This document shows, one piece after another, positions 1 to 10,647 of a stretch of 64,000 nt of DNA. The stretch's first letter is position 1. The number at the start of each line of letters is the position of its first letter. Position numbers and translations under genes: made by a program. Below the pieces are notes generated by a model that worked only from the letters and a program-made list of their open reading frames with translations, searched no databases and had not been told where the DNA came from. The stretch spans positions 219,535,517 through 219,599,516 of the forward strand of contig JARDYH010000004.1 of assembly GCA_029215795.1 (NCBI GenBank), written 5' to 3'. Origin of the DNA: Anniella stebbinsi. Taxonomy: Eukaryota > Chordata > Lepidosauria > Squamata > Anniellidae.

Positions 1-427
1 CACCAACATCTTGGCTATTTATTCTTGTTCAAATGCCACCAACCATAAATGAATATTATAGACAAAGCACTTGTCAAAACTCTCTTGCTTTTCATTTATT
101 ATCATTCATCAAAAGTGCAAAGTAGCATCTTAAACAGATAACATTATTTTCGCACTCATATCAAATGAAGATCGCCAATCCCCCTAAAAATTGGCAAGGG
201 ACTTTGCAATAATGACAGTGACTCCCAAGCAAAGGCTTCTTTGCTTGCCAATGTCTAGTGTTGGTGAGGCTGTGGATATTATGAGCTATACATGAAAAGC
301 TTCATAGTGGGGAATATTATTGGACATTTTCTATGGGCAAAAATTCAAGATAGGCCTGCTTACAACTTTACAGCACTCCTGGAAACCTTCAGGAGAAAAT
401 ATCTGGCTAGTATTGATTATGTATGCA
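1..427. other. Unassigned AT-rich sequence
   Basis: I recognise no repeat family, open frame of note or RNA gene here. It is ordinary AT-rich vertebrate non-coding DNA. Confidence 0.5.
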
Positions 428-535
428 TTTAGCTATTTATTACATTTGTAACCCACCTCCACTCCTAAAGGCTCAAGATGGAATACAGGGTTCTCCACAG
501 TTCCCCCTCAAAACAACCCAGTGAGGCTAGAAAAG
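428..535 (-). repeat. SINE/LINE 3' tail fragment (Sauria/Bov-B-like)
   Basis: Read on the minus strand, the stretch ends in a tail containing GGTGGGTTACAAATGTAATA, preceded by a segment complementary to AACAACCCAGTGAGGCTAG. This resembles the conserved tail of squamate tRNA SINEs that share their 3' end with Bov-B LINEs (compare the fuller copy at 25440-25690). No tRNA-like head is present, so this is a truncated remnant. The family assignment is inference from the tail alone. Confidence 0.35.
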
Positions 536-545
536 AGTGACTGGT

Positions 546-715
546 TAGAGTGACCATATGAAAAGGAGGACAGGGCTCCTGTATCTTTAACAGTTGTATT
601 GAAAGGGGAATTTCAGCAGGTGTCATGTGTATGCTTGCAGCACCTGGTGAAATCTCCTCTTCATCACAGAGTTAAAGCTGCAGGAGCCCTGCCCTCTTTT
701 GTATCTGGTCACTCT
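546..715. mobile_element. hAT-like foldback MITE, monomer copy 1
   Basis: The element runs from TAGAGTGACCATATG to TCTGGTCACTCT, about 170 bp. Its two arms are complementary over much of their length: CTTTAACAGTTG pairs with GAGTTAAAG, GAATTTCAGCAGGTG with CACCTGGTGAAAT, and AGGGCTCC with GGAGCCCTG. The whole unit can fold as one imperfect hairpin. It is the single-unit form of the family found as 271-320-bp inverted dimers elsewhere in the window. No convincing target-site duplication remains here. Confidence 0.75.
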
Positions 716-827
716 TGTATACATTGTGCAGCTTTAACTGTCTACTGCACCCCAACAAACCACTTGAGAATCATTCCGTGAGGGATGTAGAGAAAGTGAG
801 GCAGAATGTTCACAGCCAGGGACTGTG

Positions 828-996
828 TAGAGTGACCATGTGGAAATGAGGACAGTGCACCTGTATCTTTAATAGTTGCATAGAAAAGAGAATTTCAGCA
901 GGTGTCATTTGTATACATGCAGCACCTGATGAAATTCCTCCTTCATCACAACAATTAAAGCTGCAGGAGCCCTGTCCTTTTCATATTGTCACCTTA
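828..996. mobile_element. hAT-like foldback MITE, monomer copy 2
   Basis: A second, more diverged monomer of the TAGGGTGACCA family lies 112 bp after copy 1 in the same orientation. It starts TAGAGTGACCATGTG and ends ATTGTCACCTTA, with the same internal order (CTTTAATAGTTG, GAATTTCAGCAGGTGTCATT, CACCTGATGAAATTC, CAATTAAAGCTGCAGGAGC). The flanks do not show a clear 8-bp duplication. Confidence 0.7.
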
Positions 997-1421
997 TGCT
1001 GTTGCAAACTCTGAAGCAGACAGGAGAGAGGAAATGAAGTGGGCTGGTGGGTGGATCCGCTGGACCCAACACCCCCATCTTCCATCGCTGCTCCCAGCCA
1101 AGTTCATGAGCTAGACAGAGGCAGAGGCCTGCCTAGCTCAACTTACAACAGGTGAGGATAGAGAGGCCATAAAAGCTTCCATTGCTCCTCCATTGCTCTA
1201 GCCTTGGTCTTGCCAGCATGGCTTAGGATAGACGAAGGGCTCCAGGATCAGAGCCCTCCATCAATAGAGCACCAGTCCTGTAGGACAGCATTCTCAGGAC
1301 ATTTCTACACCAGGCTATTTGCCTGGGATGGCCCCTGGCTGGTCCCTGTGCTCGGATGATGTGCATTAGGTACTTCCAGGATCTCCCTCCCTCCCCTGCA
1401 CCCCTATGGGCCTTAGGCCTT
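997..1421. other. Unassigned sequence
   Basis: No repeat or gene is recognised between the monomer MITE and the next palindromic repeat. Confidence 0.4.
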
Positions 1422-1500
1422 AGGCTGTAATCCTATACATACTTATTGGGGAGTAAGCCCCATTTAACTGAATGACACTTACATTTGAGTAAATATGCAT
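1422..1500. repeat. Short palindromic repeat, 'GCAATCCTATGCATACTTACCTGG' family
   Basis: Contains GTAATCCTATACATACTTA, GGGAGTAAGCCCCATT and the facing arm ACTTACATTTGAGTA. These are the two arms of a short inverted-repeat element seen many times in this window (3070, 10650, 10770, 10872, 15768, 34105, 42500, 61950). It is common in squamate DNA; I infer it is a non-autonomous DNA element. Confidence 0.5.
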
Positions 1501-1589
1501 ACAACTGAGTATCTAACCACACTGACTTTCAGATTTACATGCAGAATTCTGCTTCCTCACACACACATGTGGATCAAGGTGATTATCTT

Positions 1590-2344
1590 TAGGGATGTGC
1601 ACTGGATCGGACCCGATCCACGATCCGGGTCCGGTCCAGTGGGAAATCAGATAAATTATCCGATTTCCAATCCAACAGCTGGCTCCGCCGATCCAGTCTG
1701 AACCGATCCGAAAAGGCTCTGAACCGGTTCGGCGGATCGGCGGATCGGCGGATCGGCGGGCGCCCACTGGCTTACCTTTTAGGGATGCCCATCCAGCGCC
1801 GGCGGCTACTACCAGCGGGCTCCGCGGCCTGCTCCAGGGTGGCGCGCCGGGTGATCACCCGGCGCGCTACTCGAGAGCAAGCCGCAAAGCCGGCTGGCGG
1901 TAGCCGCCGGCGCCGGACGGGAGTGAACGGCCCTAAAAGGTAGGCAGTGGCGGGGAAGGGGGCTTACCCCCCCCGGAGCCGTCCGCTTCTATCCGCGGGC
2001 GCCCGTGGGCGCCAGCGGATGGAAGCGGACGGCCCCAGGGGGGGTAGGGAGCGCGGGGGAGGGGGCTTACCTGCCAGGGCCGTCCACAGCGGACGGCCCC
2101 GGGGGAGGGAGGGAGTTAGGCCCCCCTCACCCACCCGCTGCCATTTTTTCCTCATAGACGTGCATTGCAATGCACGTCTATGGGGAAAAAAATGGCGGCC
2201 GATCCAAAAATTTACGATTTTTGGATCGGGATCGGACTCGATCCGGTCCAGGGGGCCTCCGATTTTGTCCGAACCGATCCATGACAAAATTGGAGGTCCC
2301 GATCCGGGTCCCGATCCGATCCGGGGGGTCCATGCACACCCCTA
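1590..2344. mobile_element. GC-rich multiply palindromic hAT-like element M1 (755 bp)
   Basis: Ends are TAGGGATGTGCAC and the inverted GCACACCCCTA. The flanks carry an exact 8-bp duplication, ATTATCTT, at 1582-1589 and 2345-2352. Inside, many GGATCGG/CCGATCC blocks (for example 1601-1640, 1690-1760, 2200-2330) bracket a GC-rich centre with a perfect 26-bp palindrome at 1842-1867 (CGGGTGATCACCCG in its middle). Further hairpins lie at 1980-2030 and 2140-2197; the latter has a perfect 30-bp palindromic core at 2153-2182. The centre is flanked by CTTACCTTTTAGGG and CCCTAAAAGGTAGG. Open frames inside (such as 1947-2345) are by-products of the GC-rich palindromes. An 8-bp duplication with TAG-type ends fits the hAT superfamily; no transposase is present. 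Confidence 0.85.
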
Positions 2345-2434
2345 ATTATCTTTGAATCCAAAGAAGCTAATCAGTTATAAATTTGGTATTGATAAGTCAA
2401 GTAAATGTAGGAAGATTGTCCTAAAATGTGCAGC

Positions 2435-2464
<30 letters not shown>
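2435..2464 (+). repeat. (ATG)n microsatellite
   Basis: About ten ATG/GAT trinucleotides in a row. Confidence 0.95.
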
Positions 2465-2465
<1 letters not shown>

Positions 2466-2554
2466 CCAAAACCTCTCACACTTACTTCCAACATTTCTAA
2501 ACCTGTCAGCTTTCAAAACCCCAACTGACTGTGCAAAGTTGCTAAATTTCAAAT

Positions 2555-2960
2555 TTTTCTATTTACTTTGAGAATGTTTACATACATTTTATTTTAGGGT
2601 TGTGTTGGATAGTCACCCCTTTTAGCACTTCAATCAAAAATAGGAAATTCATTTCCAAAAAAACAACTCTATGTTAATATTCGCCCTTTTCCAGTCCATT
2701 ATTTCCACTGGCTACAGCTGTTTCAAGACCATTTCCCCCATTTTCTTTCTTTCCTGGATTATTTGCATAGGTGATCCCATCCAATCAGGGGTCACATCCC
2801 AATGCTAGATAGCCAATGACATTTGGTTATGTGACAACTGATGTCAAGTGAAAACAATTGAGAAGGAATGCAAGGGAGGGCAATGCAAATGAGGAAGTGA
2901 AAAACTTTGCAAGGAGTGCTAAGAATAATCAAAAACAGGAAGACTTTTTAGCATGACCCA
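2555..2960. repeat. Dispersed repeat with CATAGGTGATCCCATCCAATC motif
   Basis: Shares the order 'CATAGGTGATCCCA..CCAATCAGGG', then 'AATGACAT', then 'GGGCAA..GCAAATGAGG' and 'GGAGTGC' with 22325-22520, 58985-59215 and, inverted, part of 45035-45235. This is a low-copy dispersed family; its class is unknown to me. Confidence 0.4.
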
Positions 2961-3067
2961 AAAAATGTTCATTAACAAGTGAGTATGTTAGTGCTGCCCT
3001 ATCTTATTGATTTTATTTTGTCTCACTGAGACACATTGAATTCTTTGCTTTACCAGAATGCTCTTTT

Positions 3068-3165
3068 ATGGGCTGCACTCTTACCTGGGAGTAAGTCTCG
3101 TTGAATTCAATGGGACTAACCTCTTAGTACACATTCATAAGATTGTGCTGTTAGTGAAGAAATAC
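3068..3165. repeat. Short palindromic repeat, GGGAGTAAGTC family
   Basis: Contains CTTACCTGGGAGTAAGTCTC, GTTGAATTCAATGGGAC and the closing arm CATTCATAAGATTGTGCTG, the typical order of this family. Confidence 0.6.
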
Positions 3166-3500
3166 TTGTTAAATCTATTACATATAAAATCTCCTCTTTT
3201 ACAATAAAAATCAATAAGAACCTTTCCTTTAAAGTTATCCAAGTTTTCCATTGCGGACTCCTTTAAAGGTCTGATAGCTTCGGCAGTCTAAACAATACAT
3301 TAAGAGCTCCATCTGGGACATATTATCATTGGATGATATTATGCAAAGTACATTTCAGTAACACACACTTGCTTGATTCTATGGTACCTATGGGTACCAG
3401 GCATATGCTTGCCATTCTCTTTGGCCCTCCTAGGTATTTCTAAATTCACAGTTGCACTGTGCTTTAAAATTCAACAGTCAAAGGATCTCATTGCTATAAT

Positions 3501-3572
3501 GCAGCTTTCCTCAATCTAGTACCTTCCACATGTGTTGGACTACAACTCCCATAATCCTTGCCCATCATTTAA
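3501..3572. repeat. Half copy of the TTGGACTACAACTCCCAT palindromic repeat
   Basis: GTGTTGGACTACAACTCCCA with the upstream CTTTCCTCAATCTAGTACCTTCC matches one arm of the repeat found complete at 14303, 17311 and 13262. Only one arm survives. Confidence 0.55.
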
Positions 3573-5480
3573 GATCTGCTTTGAAGGCCTTTCTGTATGA
3601 CTCACCACTAAGATAAACTAAGTTTGGTGGGAATACAGGACAGGGCCGTCATGACACACAGCCCTCACACCTTCCAGTGTGCAGCAGAGGATTCTGAAGA
3701 GGATGAGGCCCAGGCTACTTCCTTGAGGTTAGGTCTGTCTGTGCCTTATTCAGGGCCCTCGTGGCCAGAGGACACAGCCCTGCCATCATTCTTTAAGTTA
3801 GAGAATGAGTCCCCAACAGAAACACAGAAGTGTCCAACTACACAATCAGATGAGAATCATTGGACAGTCCAATCAGGTCCTCCAGGAGGGACAGAGCTGA
3901 CCATACTACAGGTCATGTCAGACTAAATATGGCTTCAGTTGGCTTCAGCTCCCTGCTGAGACAACATCCTCCTATTTTAGTAGGAGAGAGTTCTGGCCAG
4001 CAGGAGCCAGTTGGATCTTATCCTTTGTTCTTCTTGACTTGTTCTGACTGCCATTGGATTCCACCAGCTTCCCCTGCAAACCTCAAGGGAACAGAGAAGG
4101 AATGGAACAAAGGCCTTCCCTATGGTGGCATCCCAACTGTGGAGCCTCTTTCCCTAATACGACCGGCATCTTCCTTCTTTGTTTATTGTAGAAATGTGTA
4201 GATTTTGTTCAAACTGTGCTGTCTGTGTTTTGCAAATTATCAGGCATCTTTCGTTTTGTCGTCTGCTAATTGACAGAATCAGATATTATGTAGGGGAATT
4301 TTGATCCAGTTTGCAAATGTGTTTATGCACAAATTCTCCCAAGAAGTTAAAAAAATGGACCAAAAATCCACATGACTCAGAAAAAGTTGGTCAGCTGCAG
4401 AACTCACAGGTCAGATTCATAGAAATCCAAACTGCTTTGAAATCATTGTGGATTTCTCTGAAATCCCTAGTGGGCAGTTAAAACCTTTTCTTCTGCATAA
4501 TTTTCAAGTGATTTTAAATGTATTCGCTCCATGGAATGATGAGAAATTTGCTCCACACTGGTAGCTTTTTTAAAAAAATTGATTTACCTGATCTGCGCTT
4601 CCCAGGAAGGAACATAGAACATAGAAATGGATGGAAGCTGTGGCTGAAAACCTGTAGGTTTTCAGCCTTACAATGTGTTCCATGAAATAAATAATGTGTT
4701 CGGAGAAAGAGTGATATTTGAAAAATGACCCCAAAACACCACGTACATTTCTAAAACGTGCACAAATATTTATTTCTTCCTTACATTTCTATACTATTCA
4801 AGAGCCACAGCTCTCTAAACATGTTTTAGTTTATGGGTGGCATGCTTCTATTAAGGCATCCATTTGAAAAATACACACAAACATGTTTACAGATTTTTTT
4901 CTATTAAAACAAAAAATCTGCATGGAACCAGAACAGAATGGACTTGGTGATGGGAAGAGGAAGAAAAGTCTGAGGAAATCTGCTTGACAGATCTCCCCTT
5001 CCCTAATTAACCCCACTCTCCATATTGAATAGATTGTTTTTCTGCCATTCCTAACTTTGCTGTGTGTGATGTTTGAAGTTTCTAAATGGCTTTAAGTTTA
5101 AAATTGTAATTTGACTGGCTCCCTCCACTCAGTCTAGGATGCACATTTCCTTTGATCCACGACCTTAGCAATATTGATGGCAAGACTAATAAAAGTGTGG
5201 AATTGGATACACTGCTCAGCTTCTGTAATGATAATACTCTCGTTCAACACCCACACTATAGATTCCTCAGAGAACTGAAGTAACACATTATGTTTCCTTG
5301 TCTTGTACTGTACTTTCTTTGGAAGAGATGGGCAAATACTGTATAGCTTTCTCTGGAGTAGCTAAAAGACTTCATAGAAACTAGTATGAAGAATTATCTG
5401 TTCCTCAGAGATTATACTGATGACACTATTCCTCAGTGCTGTTCCTCTCCGCCTTTCTGGATTTTCTCCCTCAGTAAGTC
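3573..5480. other. Unassigned sequence, no gene supported
   Basis: A 100-codon frame at 3624-3926 has an acidic run (EDSEEDEA), but it lacks conserved motifs I can name and its surroundings show no splice or promoter signals. The remainder is AT-rich and featureless apart from a short self-complementary run near 4630-4670. Confidence 0.4.
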
Positions 5481-5489
5481 TCTCTGTGA

Positions 5490-5960
5490 CTTATTTCAAC
5501 TAAGGAAGTCCATCGCCTTTTTGGGCTCGACGGACTCCCAACGAGCACCTGACTCAGCTCGCGTTTGCGGCCTGAGCCTCAGGGCTTTTCCTGAAATCCG
5601 GGAACTTTTTCCAGTTTTTAAAAAAATTCACATAAATAGAAATATGTGCAAATTGCTGGGAGTGGTTTGCATGATTTATGCAAATTTTGTCCACAATTGG
5701 CTTAATTTACACAAATTTCAGTCACAAATTATGGCCAAAATTTGCATAAATTATGCAACTTGTGCCAGCTGTGCATGTGCATGTGTATGTGTGTGTGTGT
5801 TTTAAAAATAGGAAAATACAGGAGCTGGCTCAACTCAGTGCAGAAATGAGCCTGGTGGGGGCAGGGCAAGCTGATGAAAGCTCAGTGAGCTCCTCCCCCC
5901 GATGGGTTCCTCTGACAGACGTACTTCCAACTGTCACTTCATCTGCATTTTGTACCCTCA
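5490..5960. repeat. Dispersed repeat rich in TTTGCATAAATTATGCAAATT-type words
   Basis: GGGCTCGACGGACT followed by TTTTCCTGAAATCCGGG, a run of AATTTGCATAAATT-like words, and TGAAAGCTCAGTGAGCTCC parallels 14700-15000 (GGGCTCGATGGACT, TTTTCCCTGAACTCTGG, TGAAAGCTCAGCGGGCTCC). The two are diverged copies of one element. Contains a (TG)n run near 5785-5800. Confidence 0.5.
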
Positions 5961-6166
5961 TCCCTTCTGTTTGGTTGGAATTCAGCAGCCTGATGTACAG
6001 AATGGCCTGTGCACACTGATAGTAAATGCATGGTCTGAGTGCCTTTCCTCAGGGAGCCAAAGTGGTGCCATCTGCATGCAAGAGGGAGGTATCAACAGAC
6101 CCGGGGGGGGGGGGGGAGGGTTGGAGCCTGCAGACTCTAAACCCCACCCCTTTTGTTTGTTCAGAT

Positions 6167-6437
6167 AGGGTGACCATATGAAAAGGAGGACAGGGCTCCT
6201 GTAACTTTTAACAGTTGCATAGAAAGGGAATTTCAGCAGGTGTCCTTTGTATAGTTAAAGCTGCAGGAGCCCTGTCCTCTTGACCAGATACAAAAGAGGG
6301 CAGGGCTCCTGCAGCTTTAACTGTTGTGATGAAGAGGGAATTTCACCAGGTGCTGCATGCATACAAATGAAATTCCCTTTTTTATACAACTGTTAAAGAT
6401 ACAGGAGCCCTGTCCTCCTTTTCATATGGTCATTCTA
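6167..6437. mobile_element. hAT-like foldback MITE, inverted dimer of 271 bp
   Basis: Two TAGGGTGACCATATGAAAAG arms face each other (left end 6167, right end TATGGTCATTCTA at 6437). The 8-bp duplication GTTCAGAT occurs at 6159-6166 and 6438-6445; the leading T of the element is lost or shared with it. The centre (about 6257-6330) reads AGGAGCCCTGTCCTCTTGACC then CAGATACAAAAGAGGGC. This differs from the 320-bp dimers, so the dimer formed independently. Confidence 0.85.
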
Positions 6438-6539
6438 GTTCAGATTGCTTTTAATTGGGAAAGTAGGTTACATTTGAGTTTTTTTCTAAGTGGACTGCTT
6501 TTGTTATGGTAGAACGGTTGGTTGAAATGAACTGATATA

Positions 6540-6600
6540 AGAACATCTTGAGGGCATCAGGTCGGGGAAGGCTGGAGTACCGTATTAGGTTTGAGCGTCT
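6540..6600. repeat. Fragment of the TTGGACTACAACTCCC palindromic repeat
   Basis: Only the terminal arm remains: ACATCTTGAGGGCATCAGG followed by GGGGAAGGCTGG. Confidence 0.4.
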
Positions 6601-6779
6601 CCCATATAGCAAGAGACGTTGCCAGAATTGGCATTTCCCCATATACAGAATGGCAAATGAATGGGTATATTTCTGTGGAGATGGCCATCAAGAATCTCTA
6701 CTGCTGTTAAATGGATACTGAGTAATGTGACTAAAACCACAACCCAATGAAAATTTTCCCAGTTCCAGCAAACACGGAC

Positions 6780-7022
6780 CAAGGCTTACAGCTGTGCACC
6801 AATGGCCTCTTGAAATTTTCCACCCTATTTGTTGTCAGAGAAATTGGGGGGGGGGGGATTTCACTGACTTTCTCGAGGGTGAGGAGAAATTCTCCAATGG
6901 TTTCTCAAAGATGGGGACCACCATTACCAGTGGTATTAGCACAGGGACTCTTTTTTTCCGAAAGTTTTTTTTGGGGGGGAGGGGAAGCTGTTGTTTCATT
7001 TTCTTTCTTGCTCCAGCTGTAA
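6780..7022. repeat. Element X, left-part copy
   Basis: GCTGTGCACCAATGGCCTC, then AGAGAAATTGGGGGG, TTTCACTGACTTTCTC, GAGGAGAAATTCTCC and a TTTTTTCC-rich end match 14464-14660 and 37184-37390 in the same order. Only the left 240 bp are present. The poly-G run at 6847-6856 is part of the element. Confidence 0.6.
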
Positions 7023-7030
7023 GCAATAGC

Positions 7031-7185
7031 TACTGGGCCTGTTCAGACAACACGCTAAGCCATGGTGAGGCCTCTAACCCTTTTGCAGCAAATGGTTAGT
7101 GAGCATGTTTAAACCATGGTTATGTAGCCACCATGGAGAGGAATGGTTCATACCACACGCTAAGCCATGGTTCACAGCTATCACA
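7031..7185. repeat. CCATGG-rich inverted-repeat element
   Basis: CTGGGCCTGTTCAGACAACA, then TTTGCAGCAAATGGTTAGTG, AAACCATGGTTATGTAGC and ACACGCTAAGCCATGG match 47207-47426 in order. The right terminal arm is not preserved here. Confidence 0.6.
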
Positions 7186-7952
7186 GGGTCAGATTTGAGG
7201 CAGGCCACCAATGAGAATTACTGGGCTGCTCCAAGCTCTGCTTATTTTTCAATCCTGGCCAGTTCAATTTACAGATAAATCGTCCTTTATACAGAAAATT
7301 GCTTATCACTGTCCTGAGCCCCATAGGCTCAAGCAAGTTAAACACTAAAACAATCCACTGCAATCAAATATATATATGAATTATTTAAAAGAATTCCACT
7401 GGGTGCTTGCAAAACCCTTGGGCATACCTCAATATCTCCTTTACACACTGGACAGTGTTTCTAGTTCTCATTGGTGTGAGGATAACCTTTAATGTCTTTA
7501 TGTCTTTTTGTTTGTATAAACAAACTTTCATATCTTTTAAAAGCCAGACTTACGCAGATGGACAACTAGGCTCATCTAATCACAAACAGAAGTGAGTGCT
7601 CAGTTGAAATGGACTAGAGGTCATTAAATTTTAAAAAAAAATGGGGAAGGAAGCTAAAAACGGCCTCTCCCATTCCTGCTATAGAAACCTCATTCCTAGA
7701 GCATCTGCAAAGTCACCTAGTCAGCTAGAAGGAATCTTCAGGCATTTCAAGGACATTCTAGGAACAAGGCATCTCTAGGAGGAACCATAAAGTCTATTCT
7801 TAGAGTGTTTTTTTCCTCCCCCCTTCTTTTGTATGCAACAGATACCCCCAGACAGGGCTTGCGGGGGAGGGGGGTTCCTGGGTCTCATACCTTTTGCACC
7901 CCTGCTCTAGAGAGACTGTTAAGGTGATACGGGGATATAGATAGGTGGTATC

Positions 7953-7953
<1 letters not shown>
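7186..7953. other. Unassigned sequence
   Basis: Nothing recognised beyond an A-rich run near 7630. Confidence 0.4.

Positions 7954-7954
<1 letters not shown>

Positions 7955-7988
<34 letters not shown>
7955..7988 (+). repeat. (CA)n microsatellite
   Basis: Seventeen uninterrupted CA units. Confidence 0.97.
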
Positions 7989-7990
<2 letters not shown>

Positions 7991-8914
7991 TTTCACAAGT
8001 GGAAATGCCTTCCACACATGTAGTGGGACCTTTGGATGCAAACCAACCTGTTTGAGAGCTTATAAACTACTGCTTATAAACCATTTTAAAGCAGGAGTGT
8101 CGATAGGCTCTGAGAGGTCTCTTTGTAAACCTGTTAGGACCACTGGTCCCTTTCCTGTACTCTTTTTCACCTCCTCCCGGGTTTGCTTTTTTCATTCAGA
8201 ACGTTCTTTTCTTGCCAAGGTCACTTTATATTGGGTTGTTTATTCGCTCTTCAGTAGCATATCTGATGTGTCTGTCTCTTCATCTCAGGGCTGCTTTCTT
8301 ACACTTGAAAAGCATTTCCAGCCCCGCCACCCCCAAATAATAATGCTTGTACCTCTCCAGGGAGGAAAAAGAAGAAGCATTGTTTTTCATACACTTGTAT
8401 CGCATGCTGCTGGTCCTTGGGGAGGTTCAGAGGACCTCAAAGGCAATAGTTCTCTGCCCGGGAGCAAAGAAGCCATTACAGCTTGTACTCGAAGATTTAA
8501 TAGGTGTCATAATTTATCATGTAAACCGAAAAGTGTTTCTTAATTAAGTGCGTACGTTAATGAATTTTTTAATTTGATCCCTGTAAGTACCTTGCTATAC
8601 TAATTGCAATATTCTACACATTAGTCATCCGCTGTTGCCCTTGGCTATTTTCTATCCGGAGAGGGAGAGGCAGAGCTTTCCAGTTAAAGTTCATTTAACT
8701 CTTTCCACCCAACAAATTAGGTCCTCCTTTGACTCATGCTGGAGAGTGACAGCCATATTTCACTCTTGCCGCATGTGAAAAATGCTTCCTGTGTATACAG
8801 GCTGGAGTGGCTGGAGTCTACCGTTGAACAGAAGCCAAAGAAGATGCTCCAATCCTTCATCTCTCAATGCTTTCCGTTGTATGTGTAACCAGGGTGGGAC
8901 TCCAAGACCTGAAC
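7989..8914. other. Unassigned sequence
   Basis: Overlapping frames at 8052-8547 show no family motif. 8500-8720 is AT-rich, free of recognisable repeats, and may be single-copy. Confidence 0.4.
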
Positions 8915-9512
8915 TAGGGATCATGTTAACAAACTGGGATCAGATGGCCATTCCATCAACCGGAGTGTCATCGCTGTATTGAGAACTAGGCCGCAAAGCC
9001 TAGTTTTCAGTAGTCTGGAGCAGTGGAGGACAGCGGACAGCAGCCCGGAAGGCCACAGGTAAGGAGCGCAAGGGGGGGGCGGGAAGGGACCCCCCTTTAC
9101 CTGCTGCCTTCCGGGCTGCCATCCGCTGTCCTCCGCTGCTCTGGACTACTGAGGACTAGGCTTTGCGGCCTAGTTCTCAGTAGAGCACTGGCGTGCCGGG
9201 TGATGACGTCACCCGGAGTGTTGTCGATCTACTGAGAACTAGGCCGCAAAGCCTAGTTCTCAGTAGTCCGGAGCAGCGGAGGACAGTGGACAGCAGCCCG
9301 GAAGGCCGCAGGTAAGGCGCACGATGGGGGGAGGGCCGGCCCTAAACTGGCGGTCTGATAATCTGATATGTGTGATAGTTATCGGTCATATGGATTTTGG
9401 ATCAGATCAGATAGAGCCTCCTGGAATGTTTATCGTTATCGTTAATCGGATGTTCAATAACGACCTTATCGGATCGTTATCAGACATTTGAACGATACAA
9501 TATACATCCCTA
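8915..9512. mobile_element. GC-rich multiply palindromic hAT-like element M2
   Basis: The right end is ATACATCCCTA (9512). The proposed left end TAGGGATC at 8915 matches only in its first bases and the flanks do not match, so the outer limits are tentative. Inside, a block of about 112 bp (8961-9072) recurs directly at 9214-9325, a period of 253. Part of it is also present inverted at 9098-9165. Each block has a CTGAGAACTAGGCC / GGCCTAGTTCTCAG hairpin (8980, 9148, 9230) and ends in CAGGTAAGG. The centre is a CCGGGTGATGACGTCACCCGG palindrome (9196-9216) containing TGACGTCA at 9204-9211. The right arm has several TATCGTTATCG / CGATAACGA words. Confidence 0.65.
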
Positions 9513-9518
9513 GATATA

Positions 9519-9640
9519 ACACTATGAAAGCTGTTTGAAAATGGTATATAGACTATGTCATGGGCCCCAACAGTTGTCTATACTGTTATAAACCATTAGA
9601 AAGCTGTAGTATAGATGCTGCCCTGGCCTGACTCAATTTG
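9519..9640. repeat. Fragment of the ATCTACACC inverted-repeat element
   Basis: AACACTATGAAAGCTG, GGTATATAGAC, GGGCCCCAACAGTTGTC and TATAAACCATTAGAAAG follow the order of the fuller copy at 22045-22262. Confidence 0.45.
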
Positions 9641-9885
9641 TATCAAGTTAGGCCAGCTAGAGGATTTTTCTTGTTGTTTTTCATGTCAATAGAAAGTTGT
9701 GCAAATTACAGCTGGAATTTGTGCAAATTAAACAAATTACAGTCAGAATTTGCATACCGTTCTATTGATGTGGATTAAAAAACACTTCAGAAAGTTCCCA
9801 TATATTGGGGGGAAGCCTGCAGCTCAGCTCACAAATGCAAGCCAAACTGGGCAGACAGTGGGGATCCGTTGAGCCCTAGTAAGGA
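9641..9885. repeat. Diverged TTTGTGCAAATT repeat
   Basis: Contains repeated words such as TTGTGCAAATTACAG and AATTTGTGCAAATTA and ends GGGGATCCGTTGAGCCC. It resembles 5490-5960 read on the opposite strand. Confidence 0.4.
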
Positions 9886-10647
9886 TGGATTTTCAAAGGA
9901 TGGACATTCCTGCTCCATCCGTGCATTAAATATAGATCAGCAAGCACTGGCAATTTCTCCTGCTCTTCCTATATATTTATCCTCAGGTCTCCAAGTAAAG
10001 TCAATTGAGATTTTATCACATCTTTGATATTTGAAGCCTATATTTAACATGGTATTTAATTTCAGGTGCCCACAGCTAAGATCTTAAATATGTTGCAATA
10101 TTTTTAATTGCACAGTATTAATTTCAGAGCTCCAGGTCCTCCCCTGCCACACACACACACCTCATTCCAGCACTCCCTGTTTCTCCTTACCTCTTTTTTC
10201 AGACACACACTCACACACCAACCAAAGATCTGGTAAAGCAGATTGAGAAATTACAGTGGTTAGAGCCAAGTACATCTTAAAACAATAATATTTCATCCAT
10301 TTATGAAATATTCACTGGGAGAAAAAAAATGATCTTCAACCTCTGTCTTCCTTTCATATCTCTCCCTAAGTTTAAATGACGTTAATGTGAGCTAGTCAGC
10401 TGTTAAAGTATATTATATCATAGAAAAGATCCAGGGTTAATTGCTTTGCTGCCAATAGCCTATATAGCTTAGAAGAAAATATTTTGTATCTAGCAAAGCA
10501 ACCAACGTGGGTTTTTTTTTTCCTAAACAATTAGGATGGCCATTTTCTCTTGGGGAGAAGAGGGCTTATACTCAGCCATCTCAAGCTCAGCTAAAACCAG
10601 GCTTATTTTAGTATGAATTTATAATACAAATTAGGAATGCGAGTTTA
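9886..10647. other. Unassigned AT-rich sequence
   Basis: No repeat family or gene recognised; short CA-rich runs lie near 10148 and 10203. Confidence 0.4.

Noticed and set aside
1947..2345. 132-codon plus frame
   Set aside because: Lies inside the palindromic element M1; GC-rich palindromes lack stops on both strands.
3624..3926. 100-codon plus frame with an acidic run
   Set aside because: No family, no splice or promoter context; cannot be told from chance.
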